The notes: generated from the sequence alone by a model not told the origin. Counted from the stretch's first letter, positions 1 to 6,759 are shown. The stretch: DNA of 12,030 nt from Claveliimonas stercoravium (GCA_019117345.1 DWZW01000057.1:1-12030), one strand, 5' to 3'. Program-made: numbers and translations.

Positions 1-194
1 CGCGAGTACAGGGGGCTGCCCGCCATCTTCCGCTCCGCATCCCGCAGGGCCTCCTCATGGTCCGGACGCAGCTCCTGGCAGCGGGCGGCCACGCGGCCCT
101 CCCCGTCCACGATCACGCCCCTGTAGTAGTCGCACTGGTAGTCCTTGTGGTACACAGTCTCCACATCCGGGAAAAATGTCCTGTCACTCTTCAT
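1..194 (-). CDS. Unrecognised protein, N-terminal part only
   Basis: The first 64 codons of a minus-strand gene are visible; the rest lies beyond the left edge. The ATG at 194 is preceded by GGGAGG with a six-base gap, a good ribosome site. The peptide starts MKSDRTFFPDVETVYHKDYQ and is rich in charged and aromatic residues (HKDYQCDYYRG). It has two cysteines but no visible signal peptide, membrane segment or known motif. It lies just after the ssrA terminator, and the 40-base gap is too short for a clear promoter, so it may depend on read-through from ssrA or on a promoter overlapping the terminator. I do not recognise the family. The start is well supported; the function is unknown. Confidence 0.7.
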   Translation of the reverse strand, partial: MKSDRTFFPDVETVYHKDYQCDYYRGVIVDGEGRVAARCQELRPDHEEALRDAERKMAGSPLYS

Positions 195-233
195 AAGCTT
201 CCTCCCTATGCCTTTCTCCTTATCGGTGGAATG

Positions 234-267
234 AAAAAGGGAAACGCCTGCATACCAAGCATTTCCC
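234..267 (-). terminator. Intrinsic terminator of ssrA
   Basis: Read on the minus strand, a nine-pair stem (arms at 259-267 and 239-247, GGGAAATGC with GCGTTTCCC, one G-T pair) encloses an 11-base loop and is followed by TTTTTC. It begins 15 bases after the tmRNA 3' end, which is the expected place and form for a rho-independent terminator. Confidence 0.9.
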
Positions 268-281
268 TTCACTTCCAAAAA

Positions 282-630
282 TGGACCTGGCGGGAATCGA
301 ACCCGCGTCCGAAAGCCTTTCCATCAGAGCATCTCCCATCACAGTCATTAGTTTGACATTCCCTCTGCCGGCCGCCTAATGACAGGCTTCCGGTTTCAGT
401 AGCTTCATAAAGTCTTCCATCCCCTCAAAGCTTTGAGGACGAAGTGCTCCGCCTTGTTGAAGCCGGGATCTTAAGCAGCGGATGACCTAAGGCCGACTGC
501 CGCCAAAATTAGGCAGCGTACGCTAATTCTCTATTGTCTGCGTTTATATTTAATTGGAACTTTTAACGTAGTGTCCCGCTACGGATGGCTTCTCCAACTT
601 CCAAACCCCCGTCGAAACCAGTACAAGCCC
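282..630 (-). ncRNA. ssrA: tmRNA (transfer-messenger RNA)
   Basis: This RNA rescues ribosomes stalled on broken mRNAs: it enters as an alanyl-tRNA mimic with SmpB, then encodes a degradation tag. The 5' end reads GGGCUUG followed by the conserved UUUCGACGGGGGUUUGG stretch. The 3' end carries a T arm (GCGGG-UUCGAUU-CCCGC) and the acceptor strand CAGGUCC plus A. The two acceptor strands pair over seven positions, including G3-U70, the alanine identity pair. The tag reading frame runs from the GCA resume codon at 541-539 to the TAA at 511-509 and encodes ADNRELAYAA. The 3' CCA is not encoded, since the next bases are TTT, so it must be added after transcription. The gene has its own consensus promoter and terminator. 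It lies four genes downstream of its partner smpB. The identification is secure; the exact ends rest on acceptor-stem pairing. Confidence 0.97.
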
Positions 631-667
631 GAGCTGTCTGGCCGCAGACGTTTTTGTTGTCTCATTT

Positions 668-696
668 ATTATAGTAACAGACATCTGTCCTGTCAA
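668..696 (-). promoter_or_regulatory. Consensus sigma-A promoter of ssrA
   Basis: On the minus strand, TTGACA (696-691) and TATAAT (673-668) are separated by exactly 17 bases, a perfect match to the housekeeping consensus. Transcription should start near 661, giving a leader of about 30 bases ahead of the mature tmRNA 5' end at 630, to be removed by RNase P. The spacer holds a small dyad, ACAGA-TG-TCTGT. Such strength fits an abundant stable RNA. Confidence 0.9.
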
Positions 697-716
697 GTCT
701 TCCCCCGAAGGCTTTT

Positions 717-1910
717 TTACACCTTTTTCTCCAAAAGCCGCAGAGCCGCCTCCATAGCGTCCGCCGCCCTCTCCAGCGTCTCCACGGAAGCCGCGTAGGT
801 GATGCGCAGATGCCCCGGCGCCAGGAAGGCGCTGCCCGGCACTACCGCTACCCGGGCCTTCTCCAGGAGGAATTCCGCAAGGGCCAGATCGTCCGCTATC
901 CTCTTTCCATTATATGTCCGGCCCAGATAATCTGTCACATCCGGCAGGAGGTAGAAGGCTCCCTCCCCGCTTTGGCAGCGGATGCCCTCTATGCGGTTCA
1001 GCCGCTCGTGGAGAAAGAGGCGGCGTCTGTCGTACTCCGATGCCATTTCCCTGACACAGTCCTGGCTGCCCTGCAGCGCCGCGATCCCGGCCTTCTGGGA
1101 AATGGAGTTGACCGAGGAGACCATCTGGCTCTGGACCACATTGACCGCCTGCACGACCTCCCGGTCCGCCGCCAGGTAGCCGAGCCTCCACCCTGTCATG
1201 GCATAGGTCTTGGAAAAGCTGTTGATGAGCACTGTCCTCCTTCTGGCGTCACGGGACAGGGCGCTTACGCTCACGTGCGTCCGGCCCTCATACACCATGC
1301 ACTCGTAGACCTCATCCGACAGGACATAAAAATCATGCTTCTGTGCGAGAAGAGCCAGCTCCTCCAGGCTCTCCTTGCTGTACACAGCCCCGGTGGGATT
1401 GTTGGGCGTGTTGATGATCACCGCCTTTGTCCGTCCCGTGACTGCCCGCTCGATATGTGCAAGGTCAAGGCTGAAATCCTCCGCCGTCCTCACAGCCACC
1501 GGCACGCCCCCGGCCATGCGCACCATCTCCGTGTAGCTGACCCAGCAGGGGCAGGGGATGATGACCTCGTCCCCCGGATCACAGAGGGCGAGGAGAGCCG
1601 CATAGATACACTGCTTGGCTCCCGGGCCCAGGGTGATCTCATCCGGTGCGTACTCCACATGGTTTTCCCGCATGAGCTTGGACGCAATAGCCTCTCTTAT
1701 CTCCGGCACACCCATGACCGGCGTGTACCTTGTAAATCCTTCCTCAATGGCCTCCTTCGCCGCCCGGCGGATATGGGCCGGGGTATCAAAATCGGGCTCA
1801 CCTACATTGAGCCCGATCACAGGGATGCCCTCCCTCCTCATTGCAGCTATGCGGTTGGTCAGCTCCACCGTCCTGGACGGCTCCACTTCCTGTATCCTCT
1901 TAGAAATCAT
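717..1910 (-). CDS. PLP-dependent aminotransferase, aspartate aminotransferase type (class I gamma)
   Basis: This 397-residue protein has the usual length for bacterial subgroup I-gamma aspartate aminotransferases, cytosolic enzymes that exchange amino groups between aspartate and 2-oxoglutarate. Fold type I hallmarks are all present: GEPDFDTP (37-44), NTPNNPTG (167-174, PLP-binding Asn171), SDE-Y (Asp199, Tyr202), SFSKTYAMTGWRLGY with the Schiff-base Lys234, and Arg369 in GHLRITYA for the substrate alpha-carboxylate. Ser12 and Lys99 (GPGAKQ) sit where the Thermus enzyme recognises the side-chain carboxylate, which favours aspartate, but aromatic or alanine substrates cannot be excluded from sequence alone. 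The ATG at 1910 follows GAGAGGAATGACCT, a good ribosome site, and a strong promoter lies just upstream. No minus-strand terminator is clear after the stop, so transcripts may run on into ssrA. Its place between the smpB operon and ssrA suggests no obvious functional link to trans-translation. Confidence 0.92.
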   Translation of the reverse strand: MISKRIQEVEPSRTVELTNRIAAMRREGIPVIGLNVGEPDFDTPAHIRRAAKEAIEEGFTRYTPVMGVPEIREAIASKLMRENHVEYAPDEITLGPGAKQCIYAALLALCDPGDEVIIPCPCWVSYTEMVRMAGGVPVAVRTAEDFSLDLAHIERAVTGRTKAVIINTPNNPTGAVYSKESLEELALLAQKHDFYVLSDEVYECMVYEGRTHVSVSALSRDARRRTVLINSFSKTYAMTGWRLGYLAADREVVQAVNVVQSQMVSSVNSISQKAGIAALQGSQDCVREMASEYDRRRLFLHERLNRIEGIRCQSGEGAFYLLPDVTDYLGRTYNGKRIADDLALAEFLLEKARVAVVPGSAFLAPGHLRITYAASVETLERAADAMEAALRLLEKKV

Positions 1911-1940
1911 AGGTCATTCCTCTCACTTATCATATGACTT

Positions 1941-1969
1941 ATTATACAACCGCTTTAGCGCTTTATCAA
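1941..1969 (-). promoter_or_regulatory. Promoter of the aminotransferase gene
   Basis: On the minus strand TTGATA (1969-1964) and TATAAT (1946-1941) are 17 bases apart, a five-of-six and a six-of-six match to consensus. The start codon is about 30 bases downstream. Two copies of CGCTTTA (plus strand 1951-1957 and 1959-1965) lie in the spacer and could be a protein-binding site, which is only a suggestion. Confidence 0.85.
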
Positions 1970-1995
1970 GTTAAATTTATAAAATCATCCTGCTT

Positions 1996-2469
1996 TTAAA
2001 GTATCTTGAAGGCTCCCACAACGGGCAGCTCTCTCCTCACTCCCCGGCAGGCGTCTACAATGCCCACGATCATGAGGATAAAGAAGACAAGGCTCAGGAT
2101 ACCGCCCACCAGCTCAAGGGGCCAGACAGAGGAGAAAAACGCAAAGCCCAGGAATCCCCCTCCGGACAGGATATCTGCCAGGAGACTCCCGATCCATATC
2201 ACAAGCCCCTGATCAATGTGGTGTCTCAGATATTCTGAGCTTTTGTTTCCCGCAAGAAGAGGCACGAGGACAAGGATCCCTATGTAGGACAAAACCGCCA
2301 TCACCTTGTTCGCTCTCACGTCCTCCGGATGAAAATATCCCTCCCTTTGCTGGCCATACGGCCCCTGCTGACCGTACTGGCCCTGGCCCAGCGGGATCTC
2401 AGCCCCGCAGCAGGGACAGAAACGGATACCGTCGTCCACCTTTGCTCCGCACTTCACACAATATGCCAT
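1996..2469 (-). CDS. Zinc-ribbon membrane protein, DUF4870/Tic20-like
   Basis: A 157-residue protein with three parts. Residues 1-24 form a short zinc ribbon with paired cysteines (Cys4, Cys7 and Cys18, Cys21). Residues 27-45 are a Gly/Gln/Tyr-rich linker. Residues 53-141 hold about three hydrophobic segments (roughly 55-72, 88-106 and 118-141), with SEYLRHHIDQGL before the second, as in the DUF4870/Tic20-like family. It is therefore predicted to sit in the membrane with the ribbon at the N-terminus; its biochemical role is unknown. The ATG is one base after the stop of the preceding gene, and its ribosome site (AGGAGG) lies inside the last codons of that gene, so the two are likely translationally coupled. 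It appears to be the last gene of the rnr-smpB operon. No clear terminator follows. Confidence 0.85.
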   Translation of the reverse strand: MAYCVKCGAKVDDGIRFCPCCGAEIPLGQGQYGQQGPYGQQREGYFHPEDVRANKVMAVLSYIGILVLVPLLAGNKSSEYLRHHIDQGLVIWIGSLLADILSGGGFLGFAFFSSVWPLELVGGILSLVFFILMIVGIVDACRGVRRELPVVGAFKIL

Positions 2470-2470
2470 C

Positions 2471-2737
2471 TTATCTTCCTCCTATGTGCACTGGCTTTTT
2501 CTCGTCCTCCAGGCCCAGTATCTCTGCAAGGACTTCAATGATGATCTCATTTGTGCAGGACTTGATGTACCCCATCATGTGAAGGGATATCTCGTCCTGC
2601 CTCTGCTCTGCCGTCAGCTCTGCCTTCGCGTTCGTCTCCTGGATGAGCGAAATGAGCTGCGGCGTCAGCTCCTCGTAGGTCTCAATGGTCGTCTGGGATA
2701 CCAGCTTCCTAAGTTCCTCTTTACTCACAGGTACCAT
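2471..2737 (-). CDS. Small conserved-looking protein of unknown function (88 aa)
   Basis: An 88-residue soluble, mostly helical-looking protein with many Glu, Lys and Leu residues and no signal peptide or membrane segment. I recognise no motif; one cysteine (in IKSCTNE) and a two-part hydrophobic pattern (EEIIIEVLAEILGL-like segment near residues 63-76) are all that stands out. The ATG at 2737 follows AGAGGAGGAACGAT, an excellent ribosome site that overlaps the smpB stop codon. The gene starts 12 bases after smpB and ends one base before the zinc-ribbon gene, so it is almost certainly co-transcribed and co-translated with both. This tight packing argues that it is a real gene despite its size. 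Its function is not known to me. Confidence 0.8.
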   Translation of the reverse strand: MVPVSKEELRKLVSQTTIETYEELTPQLISLIQETNAKAELTAEQRQDEISLHMMGYIKSCTNEIIIEVLAEILGLEDEKKPVHIGGR

Positions 2738-2749
2738 ATCGTTCCTCCT

Positions 2750-3223
2750 CTACCCGAAATTTCTCACCTTAAATTCCCGCTCCGCCTCTCTCTTCTGGTC
2801 CTTTTTGGCGATGTCCTGCCGCTTGTCGTAGAGCTTCTTGCCCCTTGCGAGGCCAATCTCCACCTTCACCAGGCTGCCTTTAAAATAAATCTTGAGAGGC
2901 ACGATCGCAATACCCTTCTCCTTCATCTTGCCGGTCATCTTGTTGATCTCCGACTTGTGGAGAAGGAGCTTGCGCACCCGCAGGGGGTCCTTGTTGAAAA
3001 TGTTCCCCTTCTCATAGGGGCTGATGTGCATGCCGTAGATCCAGACCTCCCCGTTCTCAATGCGGATAAACGACTCCTTGATGCTGCATTTTCCCATGCG
3101 CAGGGACTTGACCTCGGTCCCCGCCAGGGAGATGCCGGCCTCGTAGGTGTCCAGTATAAAATAGTCGTGATACGCCTTTTTATTATTGGCGATCAGCTTC
3201 CCGTCCGTCTTGTTTTTCGCCAT
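2750..3223 (-). CDS. smpB: SsrA-binding protein SmpB
   Basis: SmpB binds the tRNA-like part of tmRNA and carries it into the empty A site of stalled ribosomes. The 157-residue protein has the standard length and the family signature throughout: LIANNKKAYHDYFI near the N-terminus, EAGISLAGTEVKSLR, the beta-barrel segment with EVWIYGMHISPYEKG, the LLLHKSEI and GLARGKKLYDKR segments, and a basic C-terminal tail (KKDQKREAEREFK) that would reach into the ribosomal mRNA channel. The ATG at 3223 gives the normal family N-terminus. An AAGGAG site lies nine bases upstream, within rnr. The gene overlaps the end of rnr by 41 bases in another frame, so translation is probably coupled. Its RNA partner, ssrA, lies further down the same strand. 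Confidence is very high. Confidence 0.98.
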   Translation of the reverse strand: MAKNKTDGKLIANNKKAYHDYFILDTYEAGISLAGTEVKSLRMGKCSIKESFIRIENGEVWIYGMHISPYEKGNIFNKDPLRVRKLLLHKSEINKMTGKMKEKGIAIVPLKIYFKGSLVKVEIGLARGKKLYDKRQDIAKKDQKREAEREFKVRNFG

Positions 3224-5393
3224 CCTCCGGCTCTCCTTCCTTCACGATCTCAAAATCTATGGTCCTCTGCAGCCGGTCCGCCCCGGTCACCCGCACCCGG
3301 AGCTTCTGCCCCAGCTTGTAGGTCCGGCCCGTGTGGCTGCCCACCATCTCAAATCTGTCCTCATAGTACTCATAGTGGTCGTCGCTCATAGACGCCACGT
3401 GCACCAGGCCCTCCACTGTGTTGGGGAGCTCCACGTACATGCCCCATTTGGTGATGCTGGAGACCACTCCCTCAAACTCCTGGCCGATGTGCTGTGACAT
3501 GTACTCCGCCTTCTTCAGCTTCACGGTCTCCCGCTCCGCCTCCTCCGCCCGGCGCTCTGTCTGGCTGGCCTGCTTTGCCACCTCAGGCAGTATCTTCCTG
3601 TAGTGCTCCGCCTTCTTCTCATTCAGGCGCCTGCGCAGGTCGTCCTTGATGATCCGGTGGATCTGCAGGTCCGGGTAGCGCCGGATGGGGGAGGTAAAGT
3701 GAGTGTAGTACCTGGCCGCCAGGCCGAAGTGCCCTGTGTTCTCCGGCGTGTACTTTGCCTGCTTCATAGACCGCAGGGCCAGCCGGCTGATGAGGGCCTC
3801 CTGGGGCGTGCCCTCGATCTTTCCCATGAGCTTCTGTATCTCCATGGGCTTCACCTTCTCTCCCACGTGCATGGTGTAGCCGAAATTGTTGATAAAGGTG
3901 GCCAGCGTCTTTATCTTGTCCTCGTCCGGGGCCTCATGGGTCCTGTAGAGGAAGGGCACCTCCCGCCAGAAGTATTCCTCCGCCACGGTCTCGTTTGCCA
4001 GCAGCATGAAATCCTCAATGAGACGCGTGGCCGCATTTCTCTCGTAGGGCCTTATCTCCACCGGCTTCCCCCTCTCATCAAGGATGATCTTGGCCTCGGG
4101 AAAATCAAAGTCAATGGACCCTCTCCTGTGTCTCCTCTCCCTGAGTATACCGGAGAGCTGCTCCATCCGGGTGAGCATGGGTACCACGTCCCCGTATTTT
4201 TTCATCTCCTCCGGGTCCTCCCCCTTGAGTATCCTGCTGACTCCTGTGTAGCTCATGCGATGGTCCACACGGATCACCGTCTCGGCGATCTCGTGGTCTG
4301 TCACATCGCCGTTCTCATCTATGGTCATGATGCAGCTTAAGGCCAGCCTGTCCTCCCCTGCGTTCAGAGAGCATATCCCGTTGGACAGCCGGTGGGGCAG
4401 CATGGGGATCACCCGGTCTGCCAGATACACGCTTGTCCCTCTCTTTAAGGCCTCCCGGTCCAGGGCGCTCCCCTCCTGCACGTAGTTGGCCACATCCGCG
4501 ATGTGGACGCCCAGCACGTACCGGTCTCCCTCCTTTGTGAGGGAAACGGCGTCGTCCAGATCCTTGGCGTCCTCCCCGTCTATGGTGACCATCTGCCAGT
4601 CTCTTATATCCTTCTGGCCCGCCATGTCCGCCTCGCTGATGTGGTCCGGCACGCGGCCCGCCTGGTTCAGCACCTTCTCCGGGAACTCACAGGGCAGGTC
4701 GCTCCCCTTCACGATGGACATGATATCCACCCCGGGGTCATTCACATGTCCCAGTATCTCCAAGACCCGGCCCTCCGGCTTTCTACCGGAGCCGCCGTAG
4801 GAGGTCAGCTCCACCACTACCTTGTGGCCGTCCACAGCTCCCCCGTCTTTTCCCTCCGGGATAAATACATCCTCCAGAAAGCGCCGGCTGTCAGGAACGA
4901 CAAAGCCGTAGCTCTTCTTTTTTGACTTCTCATAGAGTCCCACCAGGGTGGCAGTGCCCCTCTCCAGGATCCTGACCACGCGCCCCTCCTGGCGGTGCCT
5001 GTGGCTGTCGCCTCTGCGCCCATCCCGCCTGTGGCTGCCGTCCCGGGTCAGGGCCACCTCCACCGTGTCTCCGTGAAACGCGCCGCCGGTGTCGTCCTCC
5101 CCGATGAAAATATCCTCCTCCCGGCCTTCCACAGCCACAAATCCAAATCCCCTGGGATTGGCCTGGTACACGCCGGTGAGGGTCTGGGACTCGCCTTTAC
5201 AGTATTTTCCTTTCTTGCTGACGTAAATCTTTCCCTCGTCCACAAGACTGTCCAGCACTTCCTTCAGCTCGGTCCTCTGCTCCTTTGATACCTGCAGGAG
5301 AGCCGCCATCTCCTTCAGCTTCATGGGTATATAGAAATCATCGCAGATAAATTCATAGATGAGTTTCTTTCTCTTCTCAAATGTCCCGTCCAT
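3183..5393 (-). CDS. rnr: Ribonuclease R (3'-5' exoribonuclease)
   Basis: RNase R degrades structured RNA from the 3' end and removes the defective mRNA released by trans-translation. The 736-residue protein shows the full domain order: N-terminal helix-turn-helix (about 1-65), two cold-shock domains (about 70-215, with RGFGFVAVEG and KSYGFVVPDSR), RNB catalytic domain (about 245-580) and S1 domain (about 635-715). The catalytic acidic cluster is intact in TIDGEDAKDLDDAVSL (Asp272, Asp278, Asp280, Asp281), and HFTSPIRRYPDL (565-576) is the family signature. A His/Arg-rich stretch lies at 118-138 inside the cold-shock region. The C-terminal tail after S1 is short and acidic, unlike the long Lys-rich tails of proteobacterial RNase R, and overlaps the smpB start. 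No convincing promoter lies between it and the secG terminator, so read-through from secG may feed this operon. Confidence 0.97.
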   Translation of the reverse strand: MDGTFEKRKKLIYEFICDDFYIPMKLKEMAALLQVSKEQRTELKEVLDSLVDEGKIYVSKKGKYCKGESQTLTGVYQANPRGFGFVAVEGREEDIFIGEDDTGGAFHGDTVEVALTRDGSHRRDGRRGDSHRHRQEGRVVRILERGTATLVGLYEKSKKKSYGFVVPDSRRFLEDVFIPEGKDGGAVDGHKVVVELTSYGGSGRKPEGRVLEILGHVNDPGVDIMSIVKGSDLPCEFPEKVLNQAGRVPDHISEADMAGQKDIRDWQMVTIDGEDAKDLDDAVSLTKEGDRYVLGVHIADVANYVQEGSALDREALKRGTSVYLADRVIPMLPHRLSNGICSLNAGEDRLALSCIMTIDENGDVTDHEIAETVIRVDHRMSYTGVSRILKGEDPEEMKKYGDVVPMLTRMEQLSGILRERRHRRGSIDFDFPEAKIILDERGKPVEIRPYERNAATRLIEDFMLLANETVAEEYFWREVPFLYRTHEAPDEDKIKTLATFINNFGYTMHVGEKVKPMEIQKLMGKIEGTPQEALISRLALRSMKQAKYTPENTGHFGLAARYYTHFTSPIRRYPDLQIHRIIKDDLRRRLNEKKAEHYRKILPEVAKQASQTERRAEEAERETVKLKKAEYMSQHIGQEFEGVVSSITKWGMYVELPNTVEGLVHVASMSDDHYEYYEDRFEMVGSHTGRTYKLGQKLRVRVTGADRLQRTIDFEIVKEGEPEDGEKQDGREADRQ

Positions 5394-5479
5394 CCTATCA
5401 CTTCCCTTCTTCTGTAAGTGTGCCCTCGCGGAGGGCTTTTATCCCGCCGGACAGTCCAAAAAGGACTTGCCCGCAGAAC

Positions 5480-5517
5480 AAAAAAGAACACTCCCGTCTA
5501 TACAAACAAGAGTGTTC
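5480..5517 (-). terminator. Intrinsic terminator after secG
   Basis: On the minus strand an eight-pair perfect stem (GAACACTC at 5517-5510 with GAGTGTTC at 5493-5486) is followed directly by six T. It lies 27 bases after the secG stop codon and before rnr, so it should partly or wholly separate the two transcripts. Confidence 0.9.
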
Positions 5518-5543
5518 CGCTTTTGTATCTTTTCTCTGCTGTT

Positions 5544-5786
5544 TTACGCAAATACCTGCAAATTCAGGACTGCTGCCAGGACAATAAAGAGAATGGCAAG
5601 GAACTTGGTAGATTTCACAAGCGCTCCCTCCATGGAACGTCCTTTATTCTGGCCCCAGTATGTGTCGGCCATGCCTCCGATCGTTCCCAGTCCTGCCTGC
5701 TTGCCCTCCTGCATCAGAATGATGATGGTGAGCGCGATACAGTCTATAGCAAATATGATCATTAAAACCACTTTCAATATTTCCAC
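5544..5786 (-). CDS. secG: Preprotein translocase subunit SecG
   Basis: SecG is the small accessory subunit of the SecYEG channel that exports unfolded proteins. The 80-residue product has the normal length and layout: a first membrane helix (about residues 4-24), a cytoplasmic loop with the signature LMQEGKQAGLGTIGG, the segment DTYWGQNKGRSMEGALVK, and a second membrane helix (about 60-78). I chose the GTG at 5786 because AGGAGG lies eight bases upstream and the protein then starts as in other SecGs; the longer in-frame reading has no family similarity and would run through the promoter. The gene has its own promoter and terminator and lies upstream of rnr and smpB, the usual Gram-positive order. 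Confidence is high. Confidence 0.96.
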   Translation of the reverse strand: MEILKVVLMIIFAIDCIALTIIILMQEGKQAGLGTIGGMADTYWGQNKGRSMEGALVKSTKFLAILFIVLAAVLNLQVFA

Positions 5787-5794
5787 CGTTAACA

Positions 5795-5800
5795 CCTCCT
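5795..5800 (-). promoter_or_regulatory. Ribosome binding site fixing the GTG start of secG
   Basis: AGGAGG on the minus strand lies eight bases before GTG at 5786. It decides for this non-ATG start over the longer in-frame reading that begins further upstream. Confidence 0.88.
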
Positions 5801-5817
5801 GCGGATAAACCACATTT

Positions 5818-5846
5818 ATTCTAGCACAAGGCGGTCCGTATGGCAA
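5818..5846 (-). promoter_or_regulatory. Promoter of secG
   Basis: On the minus strand TTGCCA (5846-5841) and TAGAAT (5823-5818) are 17 bases apart, each matching consensus at five of six positions. A TG one base before the -10 box adds an extended -10 element. It lies in the 68-base gap after the LysR gene, so secG does not need transcription from the regulator gene. Confidence 0.85.
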
Positions 5847-5854
5847 GATTTTTT

Positions 5855-6745
5855 TTATATCTGCTCCCTCTCCATCTCGTCCAGCAGCTCCATGTACTGG
5901 CCGCCAAAGAGGCTGTTCTTTCTCCATATGAAAGTGAAGTCGTGATATCTGGGAAAATCCTCCAGGTAAACCGGGACAAGCGAGCCCTCCTCCAGCTCCC
6001 GCAGCACCGCGGCCTCGTAGAGGAAGGCGATGCCGCCTCCTCCCTCCGCCATCCTCTTGATGGCGCCCATGCTGCTGATCTCCACCACATTGGAGAAATC
6101 ATCGATACCCCAGCCCTTCTCCGACAGGGCTCTCTCCAGCACCTCCCTTGTGCCGGAGCCCGGCTCCCGGGTGATGAGGGTGCCCGTGAATATCTCCTGG
6201 AAGCTTCGGGGCGCCTCACGTTTCTCCAGAAACCCGGGGGCGCACACTCCCAGGTACCTCTCCCGCCTGAAGAGCCGGAAATCATAGTCCCTCTTCTCAA
6301 AGAAGCCCTCCACCAGGGCAAAATCTATCTCCCCTCTGTCCAGCCTTCCCAGGAGCTCCTCTGTGTTGGCGATGTACAGCCGTATCCTGGTTCCCGGATG
6401 CCTGCGGATATAGGAGGCCAGGTACTTCCCAATGACATACTCCCCGATGGTCATGGTGACTCCGAATGTAAGCTGCCTCCTCCCTGTCTTTCCCTCGTCA
6501 AACATCCTCCGCAGGGCCATGTCATCGTGTTTCATAGTGGTGACAGCCCCCAGGAGGCGGCGCCCCTCCGGGGTGAGGCTGAGCTTTTTCCCGTGAAAGG
6601 AGAAGAGCTGCACCCCGTATTCTTTTTCAATAAAGTGGATATGCTGCGTGACAGCGGGCTGCGTGATATGCAGCTCCCGGGCCGCCTTTGTGTAGTTCAT
6701 ATGCCTGCACACTGCCAGAAAGGTATCCATCCTGAAATCAAGCAC
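5855..6745 (-). CDS. LysR-family transcriptional regulator
   Basis: A 296-residue DNA-binding regulator with the usual LysR length. The N-terminal winged helix-turn-helix covers about residues 3-62, with recognition region YTKAARELHITQPAVTQHI (18-36) and the conserved LSLTPEGRRLL after it. The effector domain (about 92-290) contains REPGSGTR (193-200), typical of the CysB/CbbR/CysL branch where sulphur or anion ligands are common. I chose GTG at 6745 because AAGGAGGG lies just upstream and the protein then begins VLDFRMDTFL, as related regulators do; a longer TTG start at 6841 has no ribosome site. It is divergent from the YeiH-type transporter across an AT-rich region, so it probably controls that gene and itself. 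The ligand cannot be read from sequence. Confidence 0.93.
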   Translation of the reverse strand: MLDFRMDTFLAVCRHMNYTKAARELHITQPAVTQHIHFIEKEYGVQLFSFHGKKLSLTPEGRRLLGAVTTMKHDDMALRRMFDEGKTGRRQLTFGVTMTIGEYVIGKYLASYIRRHPGTRIRLYIANTEELLGRLDRGEIDFALVEGFFEKRDYDFRLFRRERYLGVCAPGFLEKREAPRSFQEIFTGTLITREPGSGTREVLERALSEKGWGIDDFSNVVEISSMGAIKRMAEGGGGIAFLYEAAVLRELEEGSLVPVYLEDFPRYHDFTFIWRKNSLFGGQYMELLDEMEREQI

Positions 6746-6751
6746 AAAAAT

Positions 6752-6759
6752 CCCTCCTT
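6752..6759 (-). promoter_or_regulatory. Ribosome binding site fixing the GTG start of the LysR gene
   Basis: AAGGAGGG on the minus strand, with GGAGG seven bases before the GTG at 6745. It supports the 296-residue reading over the 328-residue one. Confidence 0.85.

Noticed and set aside
282..310. tRNA-like T arm suggesting an ordinary tRNA gene
   Set aside because: It is the tRNA-like end of tmRNA. The matching acceptor strand lies about 340 bases away, together with the tmRNA 5' signature.
57..356. Plus-strand open frame over the left edge gene and ssrA 3' end
   Set aside because: It runs antisense through the tmRNA acceptor and T arm and the terminator, which explain the sequence fully. 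The frame at 571-798 likewise covers the tmRNA 5' end and its promoter.
810..1937. Long plus-strand open frame (375 codons) opposite the aminotransferase
   Set aside because: It mirrors a gene with all catalytic motifs. Its product is His/Pro/Leu-rich with no motif and lacks a good ribosome site, so it is a shadow produced by GC-rich codon use.
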